This document shows positions 16,835 to 25,997 of a stretch of DNA of 63,418 nucleotides, piece by piece (within the stretch, counting starts at the first letter, position 1; every line of letters begins with the position of its first letter). A program made the translations under genes and the position numbers. The notes beneath the pieces were generated by a model that worked only from the letters and a program-made list of their open reading frames with translations, did no database searches and had not been told where the DNA came from. The DNA comes from an uncultured Cellvibrio sp. (GTDB lineage: Bacteria > Pseudomonadota > Gammaproteobacteria > Pseudomonadales > Cellvibrionaceae): positions 1-63,418 of the forward strand of contig CAMLML010000017.1 in NCBI GenBank assembly GCA_946481095.1, given 5' to 3'.

Positions 16835-18232
16835 TTATTTATCCGAACATTTATCAATAATCCCATGCCAATGGTTTTTATATTTATCCAGAGAGGTGAA
16901 ATTTCCAGGAATACAGACTTCAAGTGCAAGAGAAAACGGATTCTGACCAAAATCCGTCAACAACAAGGCTCCCTGTACTGTGCCCGTATCATCGCTTGAA
17001 AGATAAACCGTCTGATCAGGTCTCATTTGTGCAACAAGCTGACATAACAAAGGATTTTTGAGAAATGCACCCTCAATGTAAATGGCGCCTGTCGATTGCA
17101 GGTCAGTCAATCGCTGGTCGATCATCAGAGCACAATAAAGAGTAGCCACTGCAGCTGGACAAACGGCAGGGACAGGACAATCAATAACCGGTACAAGCCC
17201 GGCAAAAGGGCCATTACCACCACTGAAGTCCGGCGTGACCAGCCACAGGTTATCAATTGCCGTTTGTATATCAGCCATCATTGGAATCTGGATATCCCCA
17301 CCCAAACGCTGGCAAATCAAATCGTATTCACGCCCACCCATAAATCTTGCGCAAGCAACAGGGTCGGCATAGACATCGCAATTGGCCAGTATATCTCGCC
17401 CGGCCTTTAAGGATGACAAGCCCGTACGCGCACTCATTAAAATCGTCCATGTCCCCGTTGAAATAACAGTGAATGCTTGCGGGGTTTTGTTGTTTAACAA
17501 ATAACGCAAGTAACTGGCATTGCTGTCATGTATTCCGAGGTAAACCTTGCAGTCAGAAGGCAATCCTGTTTTTTCTGCAATCTGCGGACTGATAAAACCT
17601 AAAACATCCCAGGCCGACCTCAAAGGCGGCATCAAGTCCTGCCAATCACAATCCGTTACAAGGCTGGAATAAGATTTTCCTGGAAGCCAAAGATCGGTAT
17701 GACATCCAAGGGAGGTCACCTCCCCCGCAAACACACCGGTTAACCGCCAACCCCAATATTGCGGATACATCAGTATGTGAGTAACACGGGAAAATTCAGA
17801 CGGAAACTGTTGCTGCAACCAAAAAATCTGCCGTCCCAGATTCAAGCCTGCCGGTAAATCAGGCGATAAGCTGACACTGTAATCCGGGCGCAAACGAGAA
17901 TAGGCAGTATCGCAACTATTCACACCTGTGAATTCATAATCCAATACCGGCAACACCAATCCATCTTCACCGGCTTCAGCATTTATCAGCGCAGCAGTCG
18001 CACCATGGGTAGTCACAACCAATGCACGAATATTTGCAGCCTGTTTACAACCCGCCAAAGTTTCCAGTAACCATTGCCATATACCGCTGATATCCATATG
18101 CGGGTATGGTTCCTGATTCAGCACCGTATTTTTGCGCGAATAGCTTTCGCAAAGGCGCCCCTGATTGTTCACCAATTGAAGTTTGACGTTGGTTTTACCA
18201 ATATCGAGAACGGCTTTCATAACAGCATTCAT
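16835..18232 (-). CDS. rhaB: L-rhamnulokinase (FGGY kinase family)
   Basis: A 465-aa sugar kinase that should phosphorylate L-rhamnulose with ATP to rhamnulose-1-phosphate. The N-terminal phosphate loop (AVLDIGKTNVKLQLV, near residue 7) and the central ATP-binding STGTWTILMSA are typical of FGGY kinases. The sugar-site segments GIHDSNASYLRYLL and CHTDLWLPGKSYS resemble the rhamnulokinase branch. The ATG at 18232 is preferred because AGGA lies 8 bp upstream; the longer frame overlaps the GH115 gene. It is the last gene of the minus-strand operon that begins with GH42 at 24372, 13 bp after the GH115 stop. Family members can act on L-fuculose, but the isomerase, aldolase and mutarotase nearby make rhamnulose the likely substrate. 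Confidence 0.9.
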   Translation of the reverse strand: MNAVMKAVLDIGKTNVKLQLVNNQGRLCESYSRKNTVLNQEPYPHMDISGIWQWLLETLAGCKQAANIRALVVTTHGATAALINAEAGEDGLVLPVLDYEFTGVNSCDTAYSRLRPDYSVSLSPDLPAGLNLGRQIFWLQQQFPSEFSRVTHILMYPQYWGWRLTGVFAGEVTSLGCHTDLWLPGKSYSSLVTDCDWQDLMPPLRSAWDVLGFISPQIAEKTGLPSDCKVYLGIHDSNASYLRYLLNNKTPQAFTVISTGTWTILMSARTGLSSLKAGRDILANCDVYADPVACARFMGGREYDLICQRLGGDIQIPMMADIQTAIDNLWLVTPDFSGGNGPFAGLVPVIDCPVPAVCPAAVATLYCALMIDQRLTDLQSTGAIYIEGAFLKNPLLCQLVAQMRPDQTVYLSSDDTGTVQGALLLTDFGQNPFSLALEVCIPGNFTSLDKYKNHWHGIIDKCSDK

Positions 18233-18245
18233 AAATGATTCCTGA

Positions 18246-20755
18246 TTATTTATTTTTAAATAACTCGAATGCATCCAGAGTAACACCGGCATGCAAACCA
18301 TAAATATTTAATGTGTTTTTATCTGTCTTGTTCAGGGCAATCGGTTTACACGAAGCGCGATCATTATTTAACACTCCCTGAGCCCATTCAGCGCTGCCAT
18401 CATTCACCTCAAGGGACATCAATTCAGGTGAAGTTTGATTGAGGCCAAGTGCATAAATAAGTTGCGTTCCTGTCAGTGGATGTGTGGGAAGTAAGTGAAT
18501 ACATAACTGATACTGACCTGTGGGAATTTTCAGTTCGTAATCCAAACGCGGTGCTTGCTGCCATTGATCAATTGTTAAAACCGGTGCAGTAACAGGAAAT
18601 ACACTGGTTGAACCAGAACCTGATCGACCAAGGCCATCAATTATTTCCCAACGACTGTGAGTACCTTGCTTGCGTGCAATAAAGTTTTCTGCTTCCAGTC
18701 GCAGAATTTTTTCTGCCGATCTTATAGTTGATGTTTCAATTTTTTTAACGTCAGGCATTTTCCATGGCGAAATCCGGTATTTGTCCCACTGCGCATCCGC
18801 AGGTTCAAGCGCCATAAAATGTTTCCATTTTCCTTTTGACAGACGGGTATTCCAATGACTGTGTTTTGCTTTCAGCTTTCTATCTGCATCGATTGCTGCT
18901 TTGCGGTTACCTTTCTCTCCTTCAAGGAAACGAATATTGGCCAGAGCTGAACCTTCTATCGGATACCTAACCAATTGAAAAAATGCGTCTTGATTTTCAC
19001 TGCTAATTTTTTCAGCCACTTTTGCTGTGCGCAAATTTAATTGTGTAAATGCCTGTAACCGCCGATTGGACTCATCTACAGATAAATTACTGAAACGGGG
19101 CGCTGTACGCGGCAACCACCATTGCAAGTGTTCCGGTTTTCGCTGGAAATTCAGTTGATAATAATCTTGCATTAATGCTGCAATGTCTGTTGCTTGTTGT
19201 TCGCCAAATTCACGTACAGCCCACTCATGTAAATAGTACTTTTGATTATGACGCTGCCAACGTTTGATATCCCATGCCATTTGCAAAAATAATTCTGTGC
19301 CTATTTCTGCCGGTTTCAAATCGCCCACATTCACAATCCAGATACGATCAGCACCCATTTCATAAGATTTGAACATCTCTTGCCAAATCAATGCAGGTGG
19401 TGTGGTGTTTAACCATAGATACGCCATGGGTGCGCCCAAATAGGACAGGTGATAATAAACTCCAAAACCACCTGCACGCTTTCTCTCTTGCGCATTGGTA
19501 AAATTTCGAACATAACCAAAATTGTCATCGGGCCACACTATAGTGACATCATCAGGAACGCTTAATCCATGACGATAAAGCCCCAGCACTTCTTTGTAAG
19601 CACAAAACATCTGTGGTACTTTTTCAGGTAGTATTTTTTCTGGTGATCGCCGGGCGAACTGTTTAATCAATTCCTGCTGGTCAGCAAAAATGGTTTGCAA
19701 AAGTTTTATCCGTTCCGTGTCATTTGTTGGCCCTTGCATCAAGGAATCGTGAATACCACGCATGCCAAGAGTGTAAATATTTTCAAATTTACCGTTGGTT
19801 TGCATACGCTCTTGCCAATAATGCTTCACCACATTGCGATGAGTCAGATAATTATATTGTTCATGAGCAAATTTCCATTCACCTACATTATTACGCAACA
19901 TAGGTTCAGCATGTGATGACCCCATGACTATGGCGTAATCATCCGCTATCTGTGCATTTTGCGAAACTCTCTCAGGCAGAGCATGGTTAAACGGTTTTGT
20001 GGTTGGATGCATTGCAGGCCAAAGAGTATTGGCTTTCAAACGCAGTAGCAGTTCAAATAATTTGCTATAGGTTTTCGGGCCTATACCACCATTTTCAGGT
20101 TCAAATGTTTTTTCTGCCCAAACCTGCATACCCCAATCTTCATCATTAATAAAAATTCCGCGATATTTCACTGAAGGTGGGCCGAAGCGCCTGATTCCTG
20201 CCTTAACAAAAAGCGATGATTTTTTTGCGGAACGACATCAGCCCACCAATGCCAGGGAGACACACCAATGGCTTGCGATAATTCATAAACGCCATAAGCT
20301 GTACCACGCCTGTCGCTGCCTGCTATCACCAATGCACTTTTCACATTGGGAAAAGGTTGATCAATAGTCAGTATCAAAAAACTTTCCCATTGATTTTGCA
20401 GTTGGGTAACGTCTATTTTTTTCGTTGCAGTTAATTGATCAATCAATGGACTTTTACCCAGGGTACCAATAATAACAGCCGATGTAATCGCAGCAGTTGT
20501 GGAATTATCCAATTCATTTTTTAATTCCGCTTTACGTCCGGTTACCCGTTCTATATCCGATACCAAATCCCGGGCAGCAATGCTAACGACCTTGAAATCA
20601 TCAGATGAATAAATAACAGAGGCGAGTTGTGTTTCAGTAGCCAACGGAAAATCATTTTTATGTTTTTTACTGTCTACCCAATGGGTGTTTGCTTGAGCAT
20701 TTGCTGCAATTAACATCCAACCTATTGAACACAAAAGAGAGATTATTTTTAGCAT
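18246..20755 (-). pseudogene. GH115 alpha-glucuronidase, interrupted by a frameshift
   Basis: Two frames together encode one GH115 enzyme of about 836 residues, the normal family length. The 195-aa first part has a signal peptide and the N-terminal domain (GRKAELKNEL, VIIGTLGKSPLI, SDRRGTAYGVYELSQAIGVSPWHWW), then leaves frame near 20185 and stops at TGA 20168-20170. In the next frame the family sequence resumes as GPPSVKYRGIFINDEDWG and runs to a normal end. GH115 enzymes release 4-O-methyl-glucuronic acid from xylan and glucuronate from other glycans; in this pectin/rhamnose operon the target may be a side chain. A GTG overlaps the TGA (GTGA), so weak reinitiation is possible, but the second part would lack the N-terminal domain. 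A one-base sequencing error cannot be excluded. Confidence 0.85.
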
Positions 20756-20756
20756 T

Positions 20757-21866
20757 TTATTGTTGCTGCGCAGCTAATAAGTCGACCAATACCGGCGCAT
20801 TGCGATCAGCTGTTAGCTCACCGTCAAGGTATTTTAACTCCGCAACTTGAATGGAGCTGCGTTTTACATCAGGTGTCGGTTGTTTGTTATAAACTGTCTC
20901 GGCATTCACGCCCGGATGTACAAAATAAAAAAGATATGCACGATCACCACTGACAACAACTTCCGGATGATGCCCTGCATTCTGATCATCCACGCCCGTT
21001 CCCGGCACATCAAGCAAATTATTTTTTTGTCGAATCCAGTTAAAAGCATCACTGGATTTGTAAACTCCCAAGCCATTATTACCCAGCAAATCATTAATCA
21101 ACCAATAATGCCCTTGCCAAAAAAAAGCAAGCGGTGCTTCGCCTCTATCGTCAGGAAGATTTGCCGAACCTTTGTCTACCCAGTGATAAAGATCTTTACT
21201 GTCGGCATAAAACGTTTTTTTCCCCGCAGGTTCATTGTTGTACCACAGTCGCCAGGAACCATTTGGCAAGCGCAACACACAAGCATCAATCACTTTGTTA
21301 TTGATCAATGGCAATTTACTCTGATACTGCCAATGATTTAAATCGCGACTGGTAAGATGAACAATATTGCGGGGATGATTCCAGTCCTCAAATACACCCG
21401 GAACTATGGTGAGATACATGTGATAAGTTCCTTCATGTTCCAACACAGCTGGCGCCCAGTAAGTGGCCAGATCAACATTCTGTGTGCCAGGAATATCGTT
21501 CGGAAAATTCACTCTGCCGCGATAAGACCAGTGGGCACCGTCAATAGATTCGGCAATGGCAATCGGTGTGCCATGCACCCAGGTGACATTGGTTAAACCT
21601 GCAACATTAGCGCGACGATTGGTATAAAACATCAACCATTTTTTTTCAGTCTTATTAAAGATAATAGAAGGATCAGCAGCACCGTCATACATGGGATCAC
21701 GATATAAAGGCTTGGGTGCAAGCGTACCTTGAACAGGACTTTTTTCTTTTGATGAAAGATCAGCACAAGCGGTCAATAACCATAAAATAAAGAATAAAGG
21801 GATTCGCAGGCCGGGTAACAATGCCCAACAACGCCTAACAATAAACCTTTGAAAATAGACAGTCAT
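20757..21866 (-). CDS. GH43-like beta-propeller glycosidase, lipoprotein
   Basis: A 369-aa protein with a signal segment ending in a lipobox (LLTAC), so it is probably anchored in the outer or inner membrane facing the periplasm. The mature part has the repeated strands of a five-bladed propeller with the acidic residues expected in GH43-like enzymes: YDGAADPSIIF (candidate catalytic Asp), WAPAVLEHEGTYHMYLT, VIDACVLRLPNGSWRLWYNNE (pKa-modulating Asp) and DRGEAPLAFFWQGHYWL (candidate acid Glu). Substrate is likely an arabinose- or galactose-containing pectin side chain. It lies 1 bp before the GH115 start and 37 bp after rhaM, inside the operon. The exact family (GH43, GH117 or a relative) cannot be fixed by eye. 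Confidence 0.72.
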   Translation of the reverse strand: MTVYFQRFIVRRCWALLPGLRIPLFFILWLLTACADLSSKEKSPVQGTLAPKPLYRDPMYDGAADPSIIFNKTEKKWLMFYTNRRANVAGLTNVTWVHGTPIAIAESIDGAHWSYRGRVNFPNDIPGTQNVDLATYWAPAVLEHEGTYHMYLTIVPGVFEDWNHPRNIVHLTSRDLNHWQYQSKLPLINNKVIDACVLRLPNGSWRLWYNNEPAGKKTFYADSKDLYHWVDKGSANLPDDRGEAPLAFFWQGHYWLINDLLGNNGLGVYKSSDAFNWIRQKNNLLDVPGTGVDDQNAGHHPEVVVSGDRAYLFYFVHPGVNAETVYNKQPTPDVKRSSIQVAELKYLDGELTADRNAPVLVDLLAAQQQ

Positions 21867-21903
21867 TTAACCCTCGATCAACATCTGAAATAAAACAAAA
21901 TTT

Positions 21904-22224
21904 TTATTCAAAATGAAACACTTGATCCAAAGGTTCAACCACCGGGCTATTATCGGGATTAGTATCCATAATATCGGCCATATAAGCCCACCATTTTTTT
22001 ACCGCCGCCGTTGCTGGCAAATTATCCATAGTGTGATTATCCGTTCGCTTTAATACGGCAAATAATTTCAATGATTGTGGGTGCAAGTAAATTGAATAAT
22101 CAGAAATACCGGCTTTTTTTAACTCAACCGCTAACTCCGGCCAAAGTTCGTCGTGGCGTTTTTTATATTCCGCTTCAAAGCCGGGTTTTAATGTCATAAC
22201 AAAAGCTATTTTTTCCATAATCAT
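21904..22224 (-). CDS. rhaM: L-rhamnose mutarotase
   Basis: A 106-aa cytoplasmic enzyme that interconverts the alpha and beta anomers of L-rhamnose, feeding the isomerase. The family pattern is clear: [22 protein letters not shown] carries the conserved Tyr and His, [20 protein letters not shown] forms the next strands, and [11 protein letters not shown] holds the Trp-Trp pair. Length is exactly typical. The gene sits 15 bp after GH42 and 37 bp before the GH43-like gene. Either of two in-frame ATGs (22224 or 22218) could start it. Confidence 0.93.
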   Translation of the reverse strand: MIMEKIAFVMTLKPGFEAEYKKRHDELWPELAVELKKAGISDYSIYLHPQSLKLFAVLKRTDNHTMDNLPATAAVKKWWAYMADIMDTNPDNSPVVEPLDQVFHFE

Positions 22225-22239
22225 TTCTCTTTTAATTGA

Positions 22240-24372
22240 TCAAACACCTGGCTGCAACACTCGCCACTCATAAGATTTGAGATGCAGGGTCCCACTGATT
22301 GTTTTTCCGCTGATTACATCACGACAGGCTGCAGGTAATTTCACGCTACCGCCCTCGCCGTTCATATTAATAACAACAGAAAGTTGTTTACCCTGATCAT
22401 CTACTCGTGGACAAACCACTGTGCCTGGTGTTACTTCAAAAGTTCTGGTGATATTCAACTCACCAGCATATTTTTTTATTAATTCCTGAATAAATTTTTT
22501 ACCCTCATCGCCAATTGGATGAGCAGACAAAAGTACAATCTTACCCTTACCCAACTGACGCTCTGTTAAAAATGCAGTATCAGGAACCAGGTCGGAATTA
22601 ATTTTTCCAAGTACTTTGGTATCTGTACTGTCTGCTTTTACCGCTGCACACCAACCAGTAAAATTTAATGTTTTATTATCAACACTACCGGTAATTCCTG
22701 TTGCCGTTAACGGAAATACCGCCTGGGTTTTCACACCGGCAACTGCATCCAACATTCCCAAACCTGCATCTGTGTGATTGGTGTGTTCGCGTGTGCGCAT
22801 ACCAGTACCTGGCGCAATTAACCAAATGCCTCCCGCTTTTACAAAACTAACTGCGCGTTGCAAAAATTCTGCGCTCACATAGGGCATTGCAGGTGTAATC
22901 CATAATTTCAATCCATCAAGTGCAGCACCTTCAAAACGTACATCACGGTGATAACCTTGCTCGAATAAAATTCCATGCCACCACTGGATAACGCCATTGT
23001 AGGTTTCAGGAAATCCTGCTTCTTTATCCATAGGTTCGGTTTCAATCATTGCACGTGCATGATCAGACCAGGTCACTGCAATTTCCGGCACCAATGGTTT
23101 GCTGGTAATCATCAATGGTTCCAATTGTTTTCGTGCATCTTCCACTAATTTAACTTGTTGATAACCGATTGTGGGTTTAAACCAACTGCTCATCACTGCA
23201 CTGTGATTAATTTCTGCACCTGTGCGCTGCTGTCGCCATAACCAATAATTGATTGCTTCACCACCCAATCCATAAACCAGAACAGCTTCTGCCATTAAAA
23301 ATTTTTCCGGATGCATTGCACTGTGAGTCCCCAACCATCCATTGTGACTCACACTGGTTTCCATCAACCAAAATGGACGTCCCGATTTTGCAGCGCGATA
23401 CATATCACTGCGAAATACCAAAGCTTGCCATTCCTTGCTGGAGGGATAAGCATCGTAAGCGGCAAAATCCAGATTTTTAAATAATCGTTCGTGGTTTACC
23501 GAAAAAGCAGGATTGGTATTGTGGGTAATCGGCGCTTTGGAATATTGGCGAATAATTTTACATTGCATGTCAGAAAATTCTGCAATGCTTTCGCGATTAA
23601 ATAAACGATAAGCGGTGCTCAGGGAAGCATTGTGTAAAAACGGTGTTTTTAATGGCGCCGGTACTTGTTCGAATGTTTGATAATGAGTGCTCCACATATG
23701 TGTGCCCCATTCTTTATTTAAACGATCAATCGTGACGTAACGTTTTTTCAACCAGTGATGCCATGCTGCAATTGCGGCGGGACTAAAATCTTCTGCAACA
23801 TGACATTTCAATTCGTTATCGATTTGCCAGGCAATAATGGCCGGATGATCACCCAAATCTTTTGCAATTCTTTCAACAATTCGCATACAAGCTTTACGTA
23901 CAGCAGGATGTTCATAACTCACATGCTGACGTGCGCCGTGAATTAATCGTTCACCCTCCGCATTCACAAATAAACGATCCGGTTGATTATGTGTGAGCCA
24001 CACCGGTGGTGTAGGTGTGGGTGTACAAAAAACCACTGCAATACCTGCGGCATGAAATTTATCCATTACTTCACGTAAAAATCGGGTAGAAATTTTCCCT
24101 TCCTCGGGTTCGATACTGGACCAGGTAAATTCACCTATGCGAATCATATTGATGCCCAGTTTTTGCATCTCGACAATATCGCGATCCACATCTTCCTCTG
24201 GCCAAAGTTCGGGGTAATAACACACACCATGCCAAAGCTTTTTCATTCGGTAATTATCAAGTGACTGCCCCGTTCCATTCATAGCCGCACTGGCTTTCAG
24301 GTAGGGAGCAAGGGCTGTTAATCCACCGGTAGCAGCCAAAAACTTGATAGTTTCACGTCGGGTTGTTTTCAT
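22240..24372 (-). CDS. GH42 beta-galactosidase with Tat-type signal
   Basis: A 710-aa enzyme expected to release galactose from beta-1,4-galactan side chains of RG-I. The N-terminus MKTTRRETIKFLAATGG is a twin-arginine signal, so the folded enzyme is probably exported to the periplasm. The GH42 barrel begins at LWHGVCYYPELWPEEDVDRD. The acid/base Glu is in AWQIDNELKC (near residue 181) and the nucleophile in FWLMETSVSHNGW (near 339). The trimerisation domain (ITPAMPYVSAEFL, WLIAPGTGMRTREH) and a short C-terminal beta domain follow. It is the first gene of the minus-strand operon that runs through rhaM, the GH43-like gene, GH115 and rhaB. Confidence 0.9.
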   Translation of the reverse strand: MKTTRRETIKFLAATGGLTALAPYLKASAAMNGTGQSLDNYRMKKLWHGVCYYPELWPEEDVDRDIVEMQKLGINMIRIGEFTWSSIEPEEGKISTRFLREVMDKFHAAGIAVVFCTPTPTPPVWLTHNQPDRLFVNAEGERLIHGARQHVSYEHPAVRKACMRIVERIAKDLGDHPAIIAWQIDNELKCHVAEDFSPAAIAAWHHWLKKRYVTIDRLNKEWGTHMWSTHYQTFEQVPAPLKTPFLHNASLSTAYRLFNRESIAEFSDMQCKIIRQYSKAPITHNTNPAFSVNHERLFKNLDFAAYDAYPSSKEWQALVFRSDMYRAAKSGRPFWLMETSVSHNGWLGTHSAMHPEKFLMAEAVLVYGLGGEAINYWLWRQQRTGAEINHSAVMSSWFKPTIGYQQVKLVEDARKQLEPLMITSKPLVPEIAVTWSDHARAMIETEPMDKEAGFPETYNGVIQWWHGILFEQGYHRDVRFEGAALDGLKLWITPAMPYVSAEFLQRAVSFVKAGGIWLIAPGTGMRTREHTNHTDAGLGMLDAVAGVKTQAVFPLTATGITGSVDNKTLNFTGWCAAVKADSTDTKVLGKINSDLVPDTAFLTERQLGKGKIVLLSAHPIGDEGKKFIQELIKKYAGELNITRTFEVTPGTVVCPRVDDQGKQLSVVINMNGEGGSVKLPAACRDVISGKTISGTLHLKSYEWRVLQPGV

Positions 24373-24407
24373 TTTTATTCTCTTACAGGACTGGTGAAGC
24401 CGGATTA

Positions 24408-24474
24408 AATCATATTTTTCAGGAAATTCTCCAGAAATATGATTATTATTGATTGATTATGACCAGTTTAATGA
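24408..24474. promoter_or_regulatory. Divergent promoter/operator between GH42 and CE12
   Basis: A perfect 10-bp inverted repeat AATCATATTT/AAATATGATT (24408-24417/24435-24444) is followed by TTGATTGATTATGA (24449-24462), which also occurs upstream of the DeoR gene. TGA-containing words ATATGA, TATTGA and TTATGA start at 24437, 24447 and 24457, exactly 10 bp apart. The arrangement would place repeated contacts on one face of the helix and could control both divergent genes. Confidence 0.5.
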
Positions 24475-24489
24475 TAAATAAAGATTAAT

Positions 24490-25821
24490 ATGCACCCAAC
24501 CACCACCCTGATCCTCAGGATACTGATCCTGATGACAAGCCTTCAGGCTTGTGCTCACAACCCGGTCAATCGCGGCAAGCCTGACCCCAATCTGCCCATG
24601 ACTTTCCATTTCTTCGTCGCATCCAATGCCGCCAGGATTTATCCATACAACGAATTTCCTGTGACGCCCGACAAGGTCTACACCCCTGAACGCGGTTACG
24701 GATTTGATTTGGGCACCCGCATGAACCCTGAAACAAAACCTTTTTACTTTTCAGTTCAACTACCTGAAGGTAATTACAACATCAGTGTTGAATTTGGCAG
24801 TACTACACAAGCGTCATCCAATACAGTGAAAGCCGAATCACGCCGGTTGTTTTTGGAAAATATCAAAACAGCGGCCGGTGAAATCATGACGCAAAACTTT
24901 ATTGTCAATATACGCACTGGAAAACTAAAACCCCCGGAATTAAATGCACCGGGAGGAAGTCGTGTTGTATTAAAAAATAACGAAAAAGATCGTTTGCATT
25001 GGGATGATAAACTGACGCTGGAATTTAATGGTGACTCGCCGCAAGTCCGATCCATCAAAATTAAAAAAATTGATGTACCGACAATTTATTTAGTTGGTGA
25101 TTCTACGGTAACAGATCAACCCTTCGAACCGGCTGCCAGCTGGGGGCAGATGTTACCGCGATTTTTTAATGAGCATATTGCAATTGCAAACCATGCCGAA
25201 TCGGGCGAGACCATGAAATCATTTATATCAGGTTTACGCTTCGCAAAAGTATTGGAAGGATTGCAGCAAGGTGATTACCTATTGATTCAATTTGGTCACA
25301 ACGATCAAAAAAAATATTGGCCACAAACTTATGTGGAAGCACAAACAACATACAAAGATTATTTAAATATTTTTATTTCGGAAGCGCGTTTGCGTGGCGC
25401 TACACCTGTATTAATCACATCCATGCAACGTCGCACATTTGATAACAACGGAAAAATTCAAAACAGCCATGGTTTATATCCACAAGCAGTACGCGAGCTT
25501 GCCAAAGAAAAAAATGTTGCGCTAATCGATCTTGATGTCATGAGTGTAAAATTTTACGAAGCATTGGGTGTAAATAAAGCACCACTCGCATTCAACGACA
25601 ATGGCAAAGATGCCACCCATCACAACAATTACGGTGCTTACCAATTGGCACTTTGCGTTGTAAAAGCTATTTGCGATTCAGGGTTGCCACTGACTGAATA
25701 TTTACGTGATTCTTCTGATCATTCTTCATGTCACTATGATCCCGCAACACCGGTAATCCCTGAAGAATTCCATCTGAAGCCAAGCCCACAAATATCCCAC
25801 CTGAGACCCGATGGGGATTGA
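24490..25821 (+). CDS. Rhamnogalacturonan acetylesterase (CE12, SGNH hydrolase)
   Basis: A 443-aa esterase expected to remove acetyl groups from RG-I galacturonate, opening the backbone to lyases. The N-terminus has a signal with lipobox-like LQAC (Cys21), so a surface or periplasmic lipoprotein is likely. Residues about 35-190 form a beta-sandwich, carbohydrate-binding-like domain often fused to CE12 enzymes. The catalytic domain shows block I YLVGDSTVTDQ (Ser near 206), block II AESGETMKSF, block III IQFGHNDQKK and block V KDATHHNNYGAY (Asp-x-x-His near 375). It is divergent from GH42 and first of the plus-strand pectin genes. Confidence 0.9.
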   Translation: MHPTTTLILRILILMTSLQACAHNPVNRGKPDPNLPMTFHFFVASNAARIYPYNEFPVTPDKVYTPERGYGFDLGTRMNPETKPFYFSVQLPEGNYNISVEFGSTTQASSNTVKAESRRLFLENIKTAAGEIMTQNFIVNIRTGKLKPPELNAPGGSRVVLKNNEKDRLHWDDKLTLEFNGDSPQVRSIKIKKIDVPTIYLVGDSTVTDQPFEPAASWGQMLPRFFNEHIAIANHAESGETMKSFISGLRFAKVLEGLQQGDYLLIQFGHNDQKKYWPQTYVEAQTTYKDYLNIFISEARLRGATPVLITSMQRRTFDNNGKIQNSHGLYPQAVRELAKEKNVALIDLDVMSVKFYEALGVNKAPLAFNDNGKDATHHNNYGAYQLALCVVKAICDSGLPLTEYLRDSSDHSSCHYDPATPVIPEEFHLKPSPQISHLRPDGD

Positions 25822-25867
25822 TCTGCATCCAGATTTAACCCAAAAAAAGGTTACGATTTTTCCCAAA

Positions 25868-25894
25868 ATTATGATTATTTATGACAACCGGTGA
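25868..25894 (+). promoter_or_regulatory. Phased TGA repeats upstream of TonB receptor 1
   Basis: ATTATGATTATTTATGAC contains two TTATGA words exactly 10 bp apart (25869-25874, 25879-25884), and a third TGA follows 10 bp later (25892-25894). The words match those in the GH42/CE12 and DeoR promoters. The site is about 105 bp upstream of the receptor start and may be a shared operator. Confidence 0.4.
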
Positions 25895-25997
25895 ACAGTA
25901 TAGACATAATTTGACTGGTAATGATTGTTTAATTAAATGACATCTATTAGCATCCGATCAAACACTGCTTCAATAATTCTAAAAAGAGGTTCAGTAG

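Noticed and set aside
20168..20200. Programmed -1 ribosomal frameshifting in GH115
   Set aside because: No slippery heptamer or downstream stem is visible at the junction, and GH115 genes are not known to use frameshifting; mutation or sequencing error is simpler.
25838..25857. Terminator after CE12
   Set aside because: A short TAACC/GGTTA pairing exists but lacks a stable GC stem and a T run directly after it.
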